DNA of 64,000 bases from Lineus longissimus (GCF_910592395.1 NC_088314.1:10108001-10172000), one strand, 5' to 3'; shown: positions 36,301 through 51,300, counted from the stretch's first letter. Numbers and translations: made by a program. The notes: generated by a model not told the origin, from the letters alone.

Positions 36301-39300
36301 AGTGTTGGAAGCCTGGGCCTTCGGCCAAACTTTGCAGTGATCACTTTATCGATACGGATTATCACATGAAGCCGGATATCTGCATCCAACTGAATATTAA
36401 ATGCCACTTGTTAAAAACAGCTGTTCCAACCATGTCAATTGCATTTAATGCCCGAGGCTGCTGAGGTCGGTTGTTATACATAATGTGTAGGCCCTATTGG
36501 GGCCTGTGATACCGCATAGTGTCTTCTTGTGTTCCAGCCATAGCAAGGTGACAGCGACACAGGTCAGTGTCAGTGACAGCCACTGTCAATGACAGATTAT
36601 TGTCATCTGACATCTAGGCCTATCTAACGTTGCACGGCATTATATCGTCACGTCAAGATGATTGTGCATAATACCGTCACTTTTCAATAGTAGTTCAGCG
36701 TCATGACATAACTGGCGATACAACACTGACGAGGCGAAACAATATTGTGCAACATTAGTCTGTTCAAAAATCATACATGTTATGCATCTGCAACCGTCTA
36801 TCAATGTCTTCTTTGCTATATCGGCAGGTCTGCCATGCAAATTGATTAACCACAAATTCTAATCACTTTCGTCCGAATGATCACTCTCATTATGATCTAG
36901 TGATATTAATGGCTTGAACATGTACGGCTCAACGTTTAAATATCCTTCTGTATCGACCAAAACATCCTCAAATTCACTGCTCTCACTCTCTGAACTGTAT
37001 GCGGAAGCCATCTTGCTTTGTTCTGACTGACCTGATCTACGTCATCAAAAAATCCCCAGCGGCCACATGTGGAACTAATCTAAAGTTGTGTGTGGTGGGA
37101 AATTCAAATAGTTTAAAATTGAAAATTGAAATAACTAAATAATGACTTTATTATTAGAATTTTTTTAATGTCTGGGATCTTGTTTTTTTAACCCTCAACA
37201 TATTTCATGAGTATCAAGCATGTTTTCAAACCTTGATATATGGCCTTTAAGTCGACACTTTATGCGGCTGTAATATTTAGCTGTGCACATTTTGAAAAGA
37301 CAACTTCCCGCTTAGCAATCCGTGAATTGCACGTTATTTTCCTGCGCAATGTTCCCATGTTCCATGTTTCATAATGACATGTAAATCATGATTATGTTAC
37401 TTTTTTGGCCATATGATAAATAATAATGGTAACATTAGTGAACAGCTGAAAACAGTATACAGTGGAACCTCTGTTAGCGGACACCTCTCTATTAAGGACA
37501 ACCTGACTAGTTTTGGTCCCAAATTGGTTGTTTCCATTCAATTTGACCTCTCTAATCAGGACACCTCTCTATTTAGGACAGCACTTGTCAGTCCCGAGGG
37601 TGTCCTTAATAGAGAGGTTCTACTATACATCCATCAAAAATCAGGTTTTTTAGGCAGCTTCACTTTTGATGCGAATTTTCATTCTGAAAAACCTCATATG
37701 AAAATCATGTTGAGCTACCACGCTACGTAACAAAAGTGGTCTCACAGTCTCACAAAGCTGTAATAAGTGTTTTATGTGAAGGGGTGCCAACAATGTTTTA
37801 GCGACTGTAATAATGATAATAATAATAATAATAACGTCACACATTTATATTGCGCTCCTCAGTAACGGAACTGTTAAAGCGCTGTGGGATATGAAATTAT
37901 TACCCCGGTCTCCACAGAAATCAATCAGGGGTTTCAAGGAGCAACCAGAAGGTACTCACTTGAACTTGACCAGTCGGGGAACCGAGGAGTGACTCGGCCA
38001 GGAGTCGAACCCACGACCTCCTGATCATGAGGCCGACTCTCTTCCACTGCGCTACCGCTGCCCCTGTAGTCAAGATCGGGCAAACGGAGAGGATTTTCTT
38101 TGTCGACCAAAGTTGAGATTGGGCTTTGAAGGGTTATGTGCCCTGCAAACAGGCAATTTCAATTGGGGTGACTTGCGATCATGATCGCATTCGTCAAAAA
38201 CTCGCTCCTCTGCGATGGTCATCACAGGTGCCTGTGACAAGAATCATTGATCGCAGGAAACTGCAATCAATATTAAATCCAGCGATTAACGGTTTGAGCT
38301 GCACACAAGAGATCTTTTTGTCACACATACCAGCAATAAATTGCAGGTCACAGTGATTGAATCGTTCATTTGCACTGTGCTTTTGCCGTACATATCTATC
38401 AATTGTGATGAATTTTCTTGTACATTGCAGGCCTTTATGATCTTGCCACGGAATGTTTACATGTGCTTGGCTGGGTGAGACATCAGACTGATCGTCTGCT
38501 CTTATCCGCATGCCAGAAAGGATTGCTCAAGGTAGGGTTTATACATCGAGCATAGATTAGAAAGGGGGACTACTGACTACTGAGTCAAATTCGTGATCCT
38601 TTAAGGCTAATTTATGCTGTCAGAGGACTGGGTCATTTCTTTTTAGTGATTAAAATATATTTCTGGGGCAAGCGTGAAAAGTTTCAATAAATTGTTAAAG
38701 GAGAGACAATTTCGTGTAACTTTTACCTGGCTTCTGCCTTATAACATATAACATATAGTTATATTCTAACTGATTACTAAAATGTGACCCGTCGCAGCAA
38801 AAACAAGGTGCATGTCGCACAGAATATTGAGCCTGAAGGCTGAATGACACCAGGAGAGAATGGAAGTAATTGATGTGCTCATATTTTACAAAAGCCGTCG
38901 CAACCTGCCAAGCTCAGAGCGACATGCGCCTGCTTTTACTGTGACGGGTCACAAAAAAGCTATTTACGTGTATGTGAGAAAAACTCTCAATCAAATCTGC
39001 TGGTGATTGTAATTTTTCGAATTTAATCTTTGTGGCTCATAATTTGATTGTCATTTATCCATATTATAGGTTGTTGCTTGCCTGGTTGAACTTGGTGCTG
39101 ATATCAATGTAGGAAGTGGTTATAATACTCCGCTTGGCTATGCTTGCCAACAAGAAAATGAGGAATTAGTGCAATACTTGCTTGAACAGGTAAGAAATAT
39201 CATCTGGGATACTTGAACCTTAAAGGGGGACTATAGGCAGGAGTAGAGGGGCTAATTTGGCCATCTTCAAGTGACTAGTATACACAGTAAGGGCGCTTGG

Positions 39301-42300
39301 TCATGTCAGACTTAGCACTAAATATATTCGACCTGCTGTGAGATGTGAGAGACCCCAATTGGTGACTTTGTGTAACTTTATCTTGCCTGCCTCGCTGCTG
39401 CATATATTGTCCCTTTAACGTCGCTTACAAAGTGTTGGGCTTGTGAGAATGAACAAAATATTTAATGGTCTTAGCACATTGGCACTTAGCACATAGCTTT
39501 AGCTTGACAAGGATCCAAGGGGGCTGCCTGTCCCATCCCCTCCCCAGAATCTTGGAAATTGACTGCCCAGAAAATATCTTGAAAGGACCATAAGTTGTTA
39601 AATGTGAGGGCCAGGTACAGTCCAAATCATACTTCACATCCCGTAAATCGTGTCATTGACGTGTCATTGACGCACATAGGTCGTGCGTAATATACACGGA
39701 ACAGAGAGATAAGCGCGTCGCTGGTGCGTCATTGACGTGCAACTCGCGCGTCCGTTACGCATCAATGACGCAAAGCAGGAAGGATGTCATTTGTGATTAG
39801 GACTGTACCTTCCTCTTTCTCAATGTCCAGAATCTGCCACTGTGAATAATCCGGAGTGAGTTTATTGTTTTGCAGTGCTCTGATTTATTTTTAAAAAGTG
39901 ACGAAATATGACTCCTTTATTCATTTTCTTGTCCTTGAAAAAACCTTTTGCTTATAAATAATAATAAAATTTACATTTATACCCGCAAAATCCAATTTAG
40001 AATTGCTCTAATGCGGTCCAAAACAAGTTTGAAAAAGGTGCGTTTTAAGACCCGTCTGAAGATTTGCTCACTAACTGCATTCTGCAGATCAGGACTGAGG
40101 CTATTCCACAGCCTGCATGCTTGGACTGTGAAGCTCCTGCCACCATATGTCCGAAGGCGAAACCTGGGGATCCTGAGAAGACATTTGTCTTCAGACCTCA
40201 ACGATCGTCCAGGCACATACAATGGCAGGAGTTCTGAGATGTAAGTGGGTGAAAGTCCCTTCAGAGATTTAAAGACTAGTAGAAGAACCTTGAATTGGAT
40301 TCTCTGGTGAACAGGTAGCCAGTGGAGAGACCTAAGGACTGGGGTGATGTGGTCAGATTTACGTGACCTTATAACTATGCGTGCAGCGAGATTTTGCACT
40401 TTTTGCTTCACTAATACCAGTTTGAGACTTAGCCATTTTTATGTTGTAGGGTACTGTTAACGATGTGGAAACGCCGCTGAAATGGAGTTTGAGAAATCAT
40501 ACGGATAACATCACTGGGATGCTGCTCCGGCATATGGGTTTCGATAAGGAAGGTGAGTCCCTTCTGGCCCTGCCGAATCGGTCACTGATTCCGCTAGACG
40601 CAAGGGCCCAAAGCGCCGCGTAGCGGCAAAAAAGTGAAGCTGGCGAAACATTTATAACGGGTCACCGTCACTTATTATTGGACTTATAGCGCATTTACGG
40701 GGTTGCAACTATTTTGCTTTATAGTGTCACCAGGAAAGAAAAGCATGCGACCTAACGCCGATCTATTTGTATAAAGTGATAATTGGAAGGTATATAGTAG
40801 GAAATATCAATAAAATAATCATTCCATGTCATCTTTTGAGGGCATTTTTGATTGTAAAAAATATATGTGTACGTCACCGGAGTCTCTGCAATGATAATTT
40901 TATCACAGCAGTCTCGCGCAAGTAGAAGTTCTTTTCCTATTAGTTCTTCACTTATTAGTCTCAATGTCTGGCGCAAAGCCAGACGTTTTCCATTACGATT
41001 TCACTACGATGTTTTACAAGAAGGAGCAGTGCGCGAGATATGCTAATGAGCAGACTTCCCTCGCTTGAGTTTCGGAAGAATGTTCCATATCGCACTAAGC
41101 TGACCACTGCTGACCATGACAGGCGTGCATTGGACTGGTACTGGTTGGAACTTAACATTGAATATGCTGGTGGTGACGCTTTCTGATGAGAAGTTGGTCG
41201 TGACTGATGCAGTACTCTTGAACTTGTCCCCAGCATTGTTCAATCATTACTCTCTGAGCTGCCTTGATTCTGTACTTACCCAAGACCAAATGCCTGTTGA
41301 CTGTGCTTTAAGAGAGACTGGCGCCATGCCTAGTCTCTCTTAAAGCACAGTCAACAGACACCAACCCCCTCACACTCAGAAACCACAAACGCCCAACCCT
41401 TCCTGCTACCTTAATACTTCTGGTTTATTAGCATACATTTAATCACAGCACCGAAGATAAAATGCAATCCACTTGCCAAGGTTTATTCCTCTAGCCTTCT
41501 TAAAAATCCTTACTTGTGCATCCAAATCACACTGATGTAAATCTAAGCTGTCAAGAATGAATTGACAGCACCTTGTCTTGTTCTAGGTACCAAATTCTGA
41601 CAATAGGGGGCTCTTACCTGAGAGCTCTCTGCTGTGCCTCTTGGTTGGTCGTTGATTGATTACAGTTATCTTTAAAAAAATTACAACACCGTTGTGTATA
41701 ATTTTTTCATTTTGGATTCTTTGGTTCCGTTTTCAAGAATTTACACTTGAAAAGTATTTTTGGGTTTAGATACAGGTTAACAGATGACATAACGTAAATT
41801 GACTTATGTCACAAAATGCATTCCTAAAGTAGTTTTAATGATCTTGTTGAACTTGTTTATCATGTTCATTAAGCTAATAAGAAAAGGATATTTTAAAAAG
41901 GTTAAACCCCTCTATGATATGTGAGTAGCCATTTATAATGTTGAAAGTAGAAAAGAACTGAATATGATGAGAATACTGCCCATGTGGTCTCGAGCTTTCT
42001 AAGGCCGGAGAAAATCAACTCGTGCAATCTGGTAACTCAGATCACACACGAGGGCAGTATCATATTTATCATATACCACACAAATTCCCAGAAATACCAA
42101 GAAAATGTTGATTAAAAGTCAATGTTTTTGATTTTTTGGGCCAAAAATCTCTCATGACGTGAATGCGTCATGGAAGACGTAAGTTTGAGGTAACGACGTC
42201 ACGACTTCACGCCGATGCCGAAAGCCAACAATTGGGAAAATTATGAATATATCTGTGCCTGCGATGGTGGACAAAAACAACCTGCTACCTGGCCTGCACC

Positions 42301-45300
42301 CAGCTAACTGGCCAATTTCAAAGGTTAACATGGTTAATGAAATAATTCTGCTCATCGTCGTTTTTGATATCAGAACATTTTCCTTTTCAGCTGGGATTGT
42401 ATCATGGAGTGGCCGTGACCTCGGGAATATCAGCCCAAAATGGCTGTATCCAACATTACTCGGTTGGAGGTCTTCTGACAAGAAAATGGAGATTTCCCAT
42501 GGTCTTGTTGTCAAAGTGAAAAAGTCACAGAAGAAGCGTGAGCGACGCTTGTCGCAGGAGAATGTTGAAGAGGAGCAGAAACTGGGGACGAGGATGAAGC
42601 TCCGCTACCGGCCTGTGAAAGAGGGGGCGAAAATCCATCTGAAAGGTTTGGTTATTCCACAACCACCGCCAAATGCATCTGGTAAGACTAATGTAGCTAC
42701 AAAGATTTAAATAAATACCAATTTTATATACCATAGAACCTCTCTATTAAGTCACCCTCGGGACTGACAAGTGCTGTCCTCAATAGAGAGGTGTCCTGAT
42801 TAGAGAGGTCAAATTGAATGGAAACAACCAATTTGGGACCAAAAGTAGTGTCCATAATAGAGAGGTTGTCCTTAATAGGGAGGTTTCCCCCAAGATATGT
42901 ATAATAAACCTGCGAAAATGTGTTGCTTAGGCAAAATGATCTTCAAGTGCAAAAATGTTGAAAATTATCTGTATGAACAAGATATTTTCAATTATCACAG
43001 TTCAAAATTTTGAAAAGGTAGTGTGTGCAGAATCATGTCATACTGATAATTTTCAGATTTTTGCACATGACATGCACAGTGATCTTTGGTGAAATGTATT
43101 TCTCGACTCTTCACCATATCGTTTTCCAGTACCACTAGAGTCAATCACCAGTGAGTCCCCACCGGCAAGCGCTGCTCTTCCCAATCGCAATTTAAAGCAT
43201 CGCCGAGGCTCCCTGTTTTCATTTACCAAGAAAAGGTTCTCCAAAGATGTTGGCGTCTCCTCTAAATTTGATGGCCTGAATGTGGAGACGATGGAGCCTG
43301 GTGGTAGATTGATGAAGAAACGCTTCTCGGACACTGCACTTTTTCAGATGCAACGTGATGAAGGTCAGTATATTTACCTAGTGGCCCGGCATGACCTGAT
43401 GCGGTAGCCAGCTGCTGGTCTGGCAGTCACTATAACATCGCATATGATTAACGGGGTGACTCCACATGGGACCAACCATTTTCCAGATAGGGTAGTTCCA
43501 AGTAGTGCGTGTAATGCAAGGCATGTGTACTAGTTATGATGACCCCCTGTTGGGTCGTACCAAGTTTCCCGTGACGAGGCCAGGAGCGCTACCCATTCAA
43601 AGTTTGAAACACTGAATCGCTGGTCCATTATACTAAAAGAAAATGGCGCGCAGGTACAATATAATTTGCACTCACAGAAATATCCAATTTGAAGACTGCC
43701 CGTAATTTTCATAAAAAAACATGTTCGATGGTTAATTGAGGCTTTGTTCCAGATGAGTCTTGCTCATATGTGTACATCCAGTGGCCAGAGGAGGTGCAAG
43801 AGTGGAGGCGGGAGAGCATCACAGGGTGTAACGTGCCATTTAGCCCAAATGATCCCAGGCAGATTGCTCGAGACTCCAGACCTCAGTCTTCCAAGCTTCC
43901 ACCATCCACAGGTAGGTTGTTTTCACCCTTTCGCTGTGGGTGTGTACCAGTGATGTGCAGACGTCATGCCCTGATAAAATTCTAAATCACCAGCACTTGG
44001 TCTCCCCTTTGATACTAAACATGCCAAATGCACTTGTGGCACATTAGCTTCATCCTAAATAGTATAGGCCTATATTTCATATTTAGCTGTTAGCATCCCA
44101 CACAAACTACAAACTCAAACAACAAATTCACACCGGTTCCTCTCTTTTAGAATAATATTTTGCTGAAAATGCATGTAGTTTGTTGAGATCTTTTCTACTT
44201 TGTTATTTCAGAATGGAGTCGGAAGGCACAACAACATCCTGTATTCCGGATTCGCGATGTAAGTTTCTCGGTCATAATTGTTGATTCCTTTGCGTTGTCA
44301 GCCGGTCAATGTAATGTTGTTTTACAAGCATATATTAGTATGAAGAAGAACCAGATCGGCACAGAAAATTTGCAAAAAATGAAGGAAGTGACTACTTGGC
44401 AAGCCCGGCTTACCAAACAGCGACTTTTTCTTGTCCTGAATGGAGAGCCGAACTCATTAATATTAAAGTAAAGTCTCCAGCTCGCCAAACAGGGTAGATT
44501 TTTTACCTGTTTGGCAAGCCCGGCTGGCCGAACAGGGTGGCTTTTTAGTGCTGTTTGGCAAGCGGCTCTCCAAACAGGACAAAAAAAGATGCCTGTTCGG
44601 CGAGCGGCTTGCCAAATAGACCCGACCAAAAATGAATCTGTTCTTTAATCAGGTGCCTCTGTCATCATGTGGTTCACTCTTGCAGGGTGTAAATAATTGT
44701 TTTTGTCATTTTTGAATGCAGGCCAAATTGACAATCTCTTAATTCACATCATTGGCCTGCCATTGATGTCCTAACCAGTGCGTAGGTCGTATGTAATACA
44801 CCAAAAACATAGACAGTTGAGCGCATCACTGGTGCATCATTGTGTGCAACTCAGCGCACAACTCGCTGGCACGTAGCACGTAAATGATGTGAAGCAGGAA
44901 GGATGTCAATTGTGACTTGGACTGTACCTCCTCCAAAAAATGTTTAAAGTAATTTTCAGCAGTTTGGACTATAGAAGCAGTACAAGTTTCATAAAATATA
45001 TTATCCATTTCTACAACCCTCGGTTCACCTCTAAACAAGTGTCTAAAAAAGCAACAAACTTTTAGCCTCAGGCCCACAGCACTGATTCGCCGATTGGAGC
45101 AGCCATTCTAATTATGCCCCCGCTAAAGTGGGGGCATTATGTTCTTAGGTGGTTTCCGGCCGCCGCGTCGTCCGCCGCACTGAATTCCAGACTATAACTC
45201 AAGAACCCCTTGCTCGGCTGACTTGAAATTTTTAGGGGGTGTAGGCCTAGTGTGTCAAAGGGTACCTATTGTTTTTTGGCGCGTTCCAAAATCCAATATG

Positions 45301-48300
45301 GCTGCCAGCCGCCATCTTAGATTTTCTCATTCCGCTCGTTTACTGGAGAACCGGAGGTCCAACAGTCTTCAAACTTTTGTGGTGTGATGGTCTATGGTAG
45401 GGGAGGTTCCCTATCGATTTTAGGCCCGACCCGAAATCAAAGATGGCCGCCAGCCACCATCTTAGATTTTCGCATTCCGCTCGTTAACTGGAGAACCGGA
45501 GGTCCAACAGTCTTCAAACTTTTGTGGCGTAATGGCCTATGGTAGGGCAGGTTCCCTATCGATTTTGGGCCCGACCCGAAATCAAAGATGGCCGCCAGCC
45601 ACCATCTTAGATTTTCGCATTCCGCTCGTTAACTGGAGAACCGGAGGTCCAACAGTCTTCAAACTTTTGTGGCGTAATGGTCTATGGTAGGGGAGGTTCC
45701 CTATTAATTTTGGGCCTGACCAGAAATCAAAGATGGCCGCCAGCCACCATCTTAGATTTTCGCATTCCGCTCGTTTACTAGAGAACCAGAGGTCCAACAG
45801 TCTTCAAACTTTTGTGGCGTAATGGTCTATGGTTGGGGAGGTTCCCTATCGATTTTGGGCCCGACCCGAAATCAAAGATGGCCGCCAGCCACCATCTTAG
45901 ATTTTCGCATTCCGCTTGTTAACTGGAGAACCGGAGGTCCAACAGTCTTCAAACTTTTGTGGCGTAATAGTCTATGGTAGGGGAGGTTCCCTATCGATTT
46001 TGGGCCCGACCCATAATCAAAGATGGCCGCCAGCCACCATCTTAGATTTTGGCATTCCGCTCGTTAACTGGAGAACCAGAGGTCCAACCGTCTTCAAACT
46101 TTTGTGGTGTAATGGTCTATGGTAGTGGAGGTTCCCTATCGATTTTGGGCCAGACCCGAAATCAAAGATGGCCACCAGGTACCCGACTTGGTGATTTGTA
46201 TTCCGCCCCGTAAATTAAGAACCGAGTGAGTGACGGACCTGAAACTTATATGGTGTTATTACCTAGTGTAGGGGAGCTTCCCTATCCATTTTGGGCCCGA
46301 TCTGAAATCCAAGATGGCTGCCAGGCCCGACTTGGTTTTTCGCATTCCGACCTGTAACTCAAGAACCAAGTGAGTGACAGACCTGAAACTTATGTGGTGT
46401 GATGAGGTTGTGTAGGGGAGGTTCCCTGTCGATTTTGGGCCTGACCCAAAATTCAATATGGCTGCCAGCAGCCAACTTAGATTTTGGTATTCCGATTGTT
46501 AACTGAAGAACTAGAGGTTTGACACACTTCAAACTTTTGTGGTGCAATGGTCATTCAGGGGATGCTCTCTATCAATTTTGGGCGTGTTCCAAAATCCAAT
46601 ATGGCTGCCAGCAGCCAACTTAGATTTTGGTATTCCGATTGTTAGCTGAAGAACTAGAGGTTTGACACACTTCAAACTTTTGAGGTGTAATGGTTTTCAG
46701 TAGGGGAGTTTCTCTATCGATTTTGGGCGCATTCCAGAATCCAAAATGGCCTCCAGCCGCCATCTTAGATTTTTGCTGAGATGAGATAAGATAAGAGATG
46801 AGATAAATAGCCACGCATGTCTACACGCAATTCCTATTCATTGATATCCGAGCATTGGATATTCTGTGACTGACACCAGGAGAAGGGATAAATAGCCTGA
46901 CAGTTGTTATTCATTAGCATGTAAGCAATGGATATTCTGTGACTGATTCTAGCAGATTGCACTAGCTACCCGGCAGTGACTAGTCTTTAACTTCCTGAGT
47001 ACCAGATATTCTGTGACTGATTCCAGGCGATCACATAATTGATGCTGTTCCAGTAACAGGGTCAACACCTTGCCCACTGATCTTCTGTGTAAATTGCTAG
47101 CAGGCAATCGCCTTGGAAATGGCAGAAACTTAAAAGATCAAGGAGATGACAACGGCGAAAATAGTATAGACCACGCTTCACCTCTGTAGTGAGTAAATGG
47201 GAAAACCAACCTTTGCTGTTCACGTGCATGTCTATTGTCAGACCAACTAGCCCAGTCAAAAGCCATATTATTGTGGATGTTATTTGAGAGCCTCCACAAA
47301 ATTTCATAAACAGCCACAGAGAAGATATTATCGTATTTATGCGCTTATAAGCGCACTGCGCTTATATTCGAGGTGCGCTTATAGCCACAATTTCATATTT
47401 ATAGGCTAAATAACGTGTGCAATGAACATATTAACACACCGAACACACCAGAGCGGGGGCATACATTCGCAATTTGCCCCAATTGCGTTATATATTTCTA
47501 GTTATCATAATATCGGTGTGCTAATCAGTGCTCATTCTTTAAAGGGAACTGGAACCGCCGAGCGATTTATTCAACTTTTCGACTTTCACCGCCCGAGAAA
47601 GTCAAACTTCCAACTTCCTATTTGAGTTCAGATTTGTAGCTCCCCCCCCAGTGCCCGAGCATGCGCAGTTCAATTTGTTATTATTGAGAATCATGTGAGA
47701 ATCACGTGAGTCTACGATCTTTCATTCATAAGTTTTCGTAGTAACTTCCATAGTAGTGACGTCACTCAATGATTGACAGCTAGGCGCCATGTTTCATTCA
47801 TGCCTCGTTCTGATCACCCGATACGTGGGAAATGAAAACGAGGTCATACAAACTGGCTTGGCGGTTCCAGTTCGCTTTAATACAGTCTAAACCAGAATTG
47901 TCATCCCTAAATTCGCGTCATCGACACGCTACCCAGTGCGTAATTTACACGAAACATGGAGAGATAGGCGTGTCACTGGTGCGTCATTGACGCACAACTC
48001 GGTGCACGACGCGAAGCAGGATGGATGTCAATTGTGACTTGGACTGTAATTTAGCTTGTTTATATTACAGAAACGTAGTTCTGTGCCAGTTGTTGCAGTT
48101 GAAGTTGTTGAGACGGAGAGTGCGTCTGATTCAGAAAGTAGTAAGAATGCACCGGCCAAAGTTGAACAAAAAGAAGGGGGTGAGTGGAATATGAACTCTT
48201 TAAAATAATTGACTGTTGAGGCATTAGCTTATATTATATTTAAAGTAGAGGATGATTATTGATGTAAACAGTCACCTTGAGTATTTCCTCCTCCTCCACT

Positions 48301-51300
48301 TGAATGGTTATATGTATAACTGATGTCCCTACCAGGCCAAGTGACTTAGTCAGCTGATTTTTAATGCTCTCCCTTGCAAAGGACAGAGTCACCAGGAAAA
48401 AAACAAATTGTGCTCAACCGAAGTAGTACATCGACTTTGATGGTTATTTTGCTGTCCAGACATAGGCACACAGTCCAAGGAACATTGGTTAAAGAACTAC
48501 AGTGGAACCTCTCTAATAAGGACACCCATTGGACTGATAACTGCTGTCCTTATAAGAGAGAGGTGTCCTGATTAGAGAGGTAAAATTGAATGGAAACAAC
48601 CCATTTGCGACCAAAACTAGTGTCCTTTATAGAGAGGTAGTCCTTATTAGAGAGGTGTCCTGATTAGAGAGGTAAACTTGAATGGAAACAACCCATTTGC
48701 GACCAAAACTAGTGTCCTCTATGGAGAGGTTGTCCTTAATAGGGAGGTGTCCGCTAAGGGAGGTTTCACTGTAATTCTGAGGACAAATTAATTTTTCCGG
48801 TTGATGTGTCTTGTCAAGGAAGTTAAGATGAAACGGTGCTAATCACATGTGACCTCCTGATTATGAGCCTCGTGTTCTAGCCACTATAAGCCTGATTTCT
48901 ATTCGACCATTTCAGATGAGGACACAGCAGCTGCGGAGACGGACCTGGACACATCACGGGATGAGGATGAAATTCATCAGTCAATGTCTGATGGACTTCG
49001 GGACAGGAGGATGAGGCTGCGTCAGTAACATTTTTGAACGTTTCTTCCAAAATGAGATAAACACATTTGAAATATTGCTCCGTGTTCTACCTATCATGAG
49101 TCCCCTTGATTTGACTGATGGAATTAGTAATTCGTTAAGTGCTTGAAAAATATTGGAAAATCATTTGAAAATGTTTGGAAACGTAGATTCCGCCATTGAT
49201 TGGCATGCCTGTACAACCATCCGCCATTACGTTATGCAAGTTATCTAAAGTTGAACAGTTTGGATGCGAAAGCCACTGAATACACTTCAGGTCTTTTATT
49301 GAATGCAACTTTTCTGCTATGACTTTGATGTTTTTGCATTAAAAATTTTGTATTTTTACATGATTTTTGACGGGATCTAGCAAGTTTTGTACTGAAACAG
49401 TCTTGTATTCAGATCCGGGATACCGTCTGTAATACAATCATCACATGTTTTTTCTGGAATGGCGTTAAACTTAATAATAAATAATTATGAGACTTATTTA
49501 GCGCTAGATCCAACTGGTTTTAGTCGCTCAAAGCACGTCATGTTATTACCCCTAGCTATTGGCCTGTTCATTCGTGATTCAAGCTCTACTCTCTGGGAGT
49601 ATCACAGGTTCGAGCTGCAGCTATACAGCGCTCAGGACCAACATTCATAGAGTGCCAACTCTGCCAGCTAGGTACCCATTTACTCCTGGGTGGAGAGAAG
49701 CAAGTAGGGTAAAGTGCCTTGCTCAAGGACACAAAGACGAAACAGCGGTGACCAAAGTTGTAGGTTTTCTAATTCTAATTAGTGCTGGGGACTTTTGAGG
49801 TTCATTTTAAACTGTTGATTACAATGAGTATCTATTTCTAGAGCGATCCAGGACTGACACAATCGACTATATACCTGAGAAGACAACAGAGGTGAAAGTG
49901 TTGGATCTGTCGTCCAATAATATCACTGATCTGTCTATCCTGGTGAAGGATTGTGGGAATGAGTTCTACGTGATGTTTAAATACATCGAGAAATTAGACT
50001 TCAGCCACAATAAAATTCAGGAGTTTCCGGAACAGCTATTCAAGGTATGTGGATGGTTGGTTTGATATGAACAAGATTTTATTTTTTCATGATGTGACTA
50101 AGGTCTGTTAAAATTGTAAATGAGCAGCTCTGAGGACTTGTTCCAAAAACAATGAGCCTAATTGCCCCAGCGGCTGTGAAAGAGATTACCTCTTTATGTG
50201 CCCGATTTCCCATGGTTCCAGGCTTATTACGATGTATTCGGGACGATATCAGCCTTGAGACGGCTAACTTAGTCTTTCCTGTCCGGATCCTGGGTTTTTT
50301 CCTGTCCTTTTCGTCAGCATTCGCCCTCATTGTTCCGGATAGTGCCTCTAGGTGGCGCTGGTGGTCAAAAGCCGCCAATTCGTAGCCAAAAACTGCCACA
50401 GTTGTTTCGTGTACATTTCAATTTCCATTTTGCATTTCCACTTTCACGTTAACTCACCCTTACACCACCACAACAATTGAACAACTCTGACTCGACTCTC
50501 TCACTGACTCTTACCCTTGTTTATATTTCAGTGTCTTCCACTACTTCAAGATCTCGACTTGAAAATGAACAACCTTCAGACATTCCCCATACAAACCTTG
50601 GCTTGTCGGAAGATTCACAGTATTGATATTTCTGGTAATGAGGTGAGTGAAGACTAACCTGCAGGTATATCTCAACATACCACGATTTGTTGGACGCTAC
50701 CCAGCGAGTAGAACTGATGTGGGCAAATATTCAAAATAATTGGATTTAGAATGAACCACACTTTACAGTGTAAAGAATGCACTTTGCGCCAACAAACTCA
50801 TTTGAATCATATGGTTAGGCAACCATAACTATTTGGGTTGGTGCAAAATATATAAACAGTCAAAAAGCATTCAAAACCACATTATTCGTTATTTAATTTA
50901 AAACGTTTTAGAATAGAAATTAATATCTCATTGTCGGTATTGATTCATTTTATTAAAATTGTTCGGGTGGAGCTAAAATGTTGGCCAAAACCTCAGCTTT
51001 GCCTCGGTTTTGGTCTATATTTTAACCAATACCTCCAGTTCGGTATCAATTTGCAAGCCTTGATTTGTTGGGGACGATAGAGTGTGGTTCCTTTAAAATC
51101 ATTTGTTGTACATTTGGTGAGCAAAATCTCTGTTGATATGACCTGCACTTTGCGGTCACGATATGAGCATAGTCGTGACTACTGGTGAGCACAGCGGCTC
51201 AGACCATTTCATTCCTCGTAATTCTAGTCAGTTCTATTTGACATTTCAGATTGTTGATTTGAGCCCTGGCACCATCATGACCGTATCACAGAGTATGAGA

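Larger units (their letters stand above)
35854..37250 (+). mobile_element. Kolobok-type transposon remnant (TTAA flanks, THAP domain)
   Basis: The ends TTAAAGGCCATATATCAAGG and CCTTGATATATGGCCTTTAA are exact inverses and include a TTAA at each outer edge. TTAA target duplications together with a THAP-domain ORF are the combination known for Kolobok transposons; piggyBac shares TTAA but not THAP. At 1.4 kb it lacks room for a full transposase, so it is a deletion derivative. Intron 17. Confidence 0.82.

Noticed and set aside
41043-41343. Overlapping open frames on both strands of 66-91 codons
   Set aside because: No domain, no splice or phase relation to LRRK2, and one runs into the perfect hairpin. 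Probably chance.
45112-45140. Helitron 3' terminus (hairpin plus CTRR) on the - strand
   Set aside because: A strong GC hairpin is present but the bases after it do not give a clear CTRR end, and no 5' TC start was found.
49021-49030. Alternative exon 26 donor at CGTCA|GTAACA
   Set aside because: It changes the phase and creates a stop soon after the start of exon 27, whereas CTGC|GTCAGT keeps the LRR frame open.
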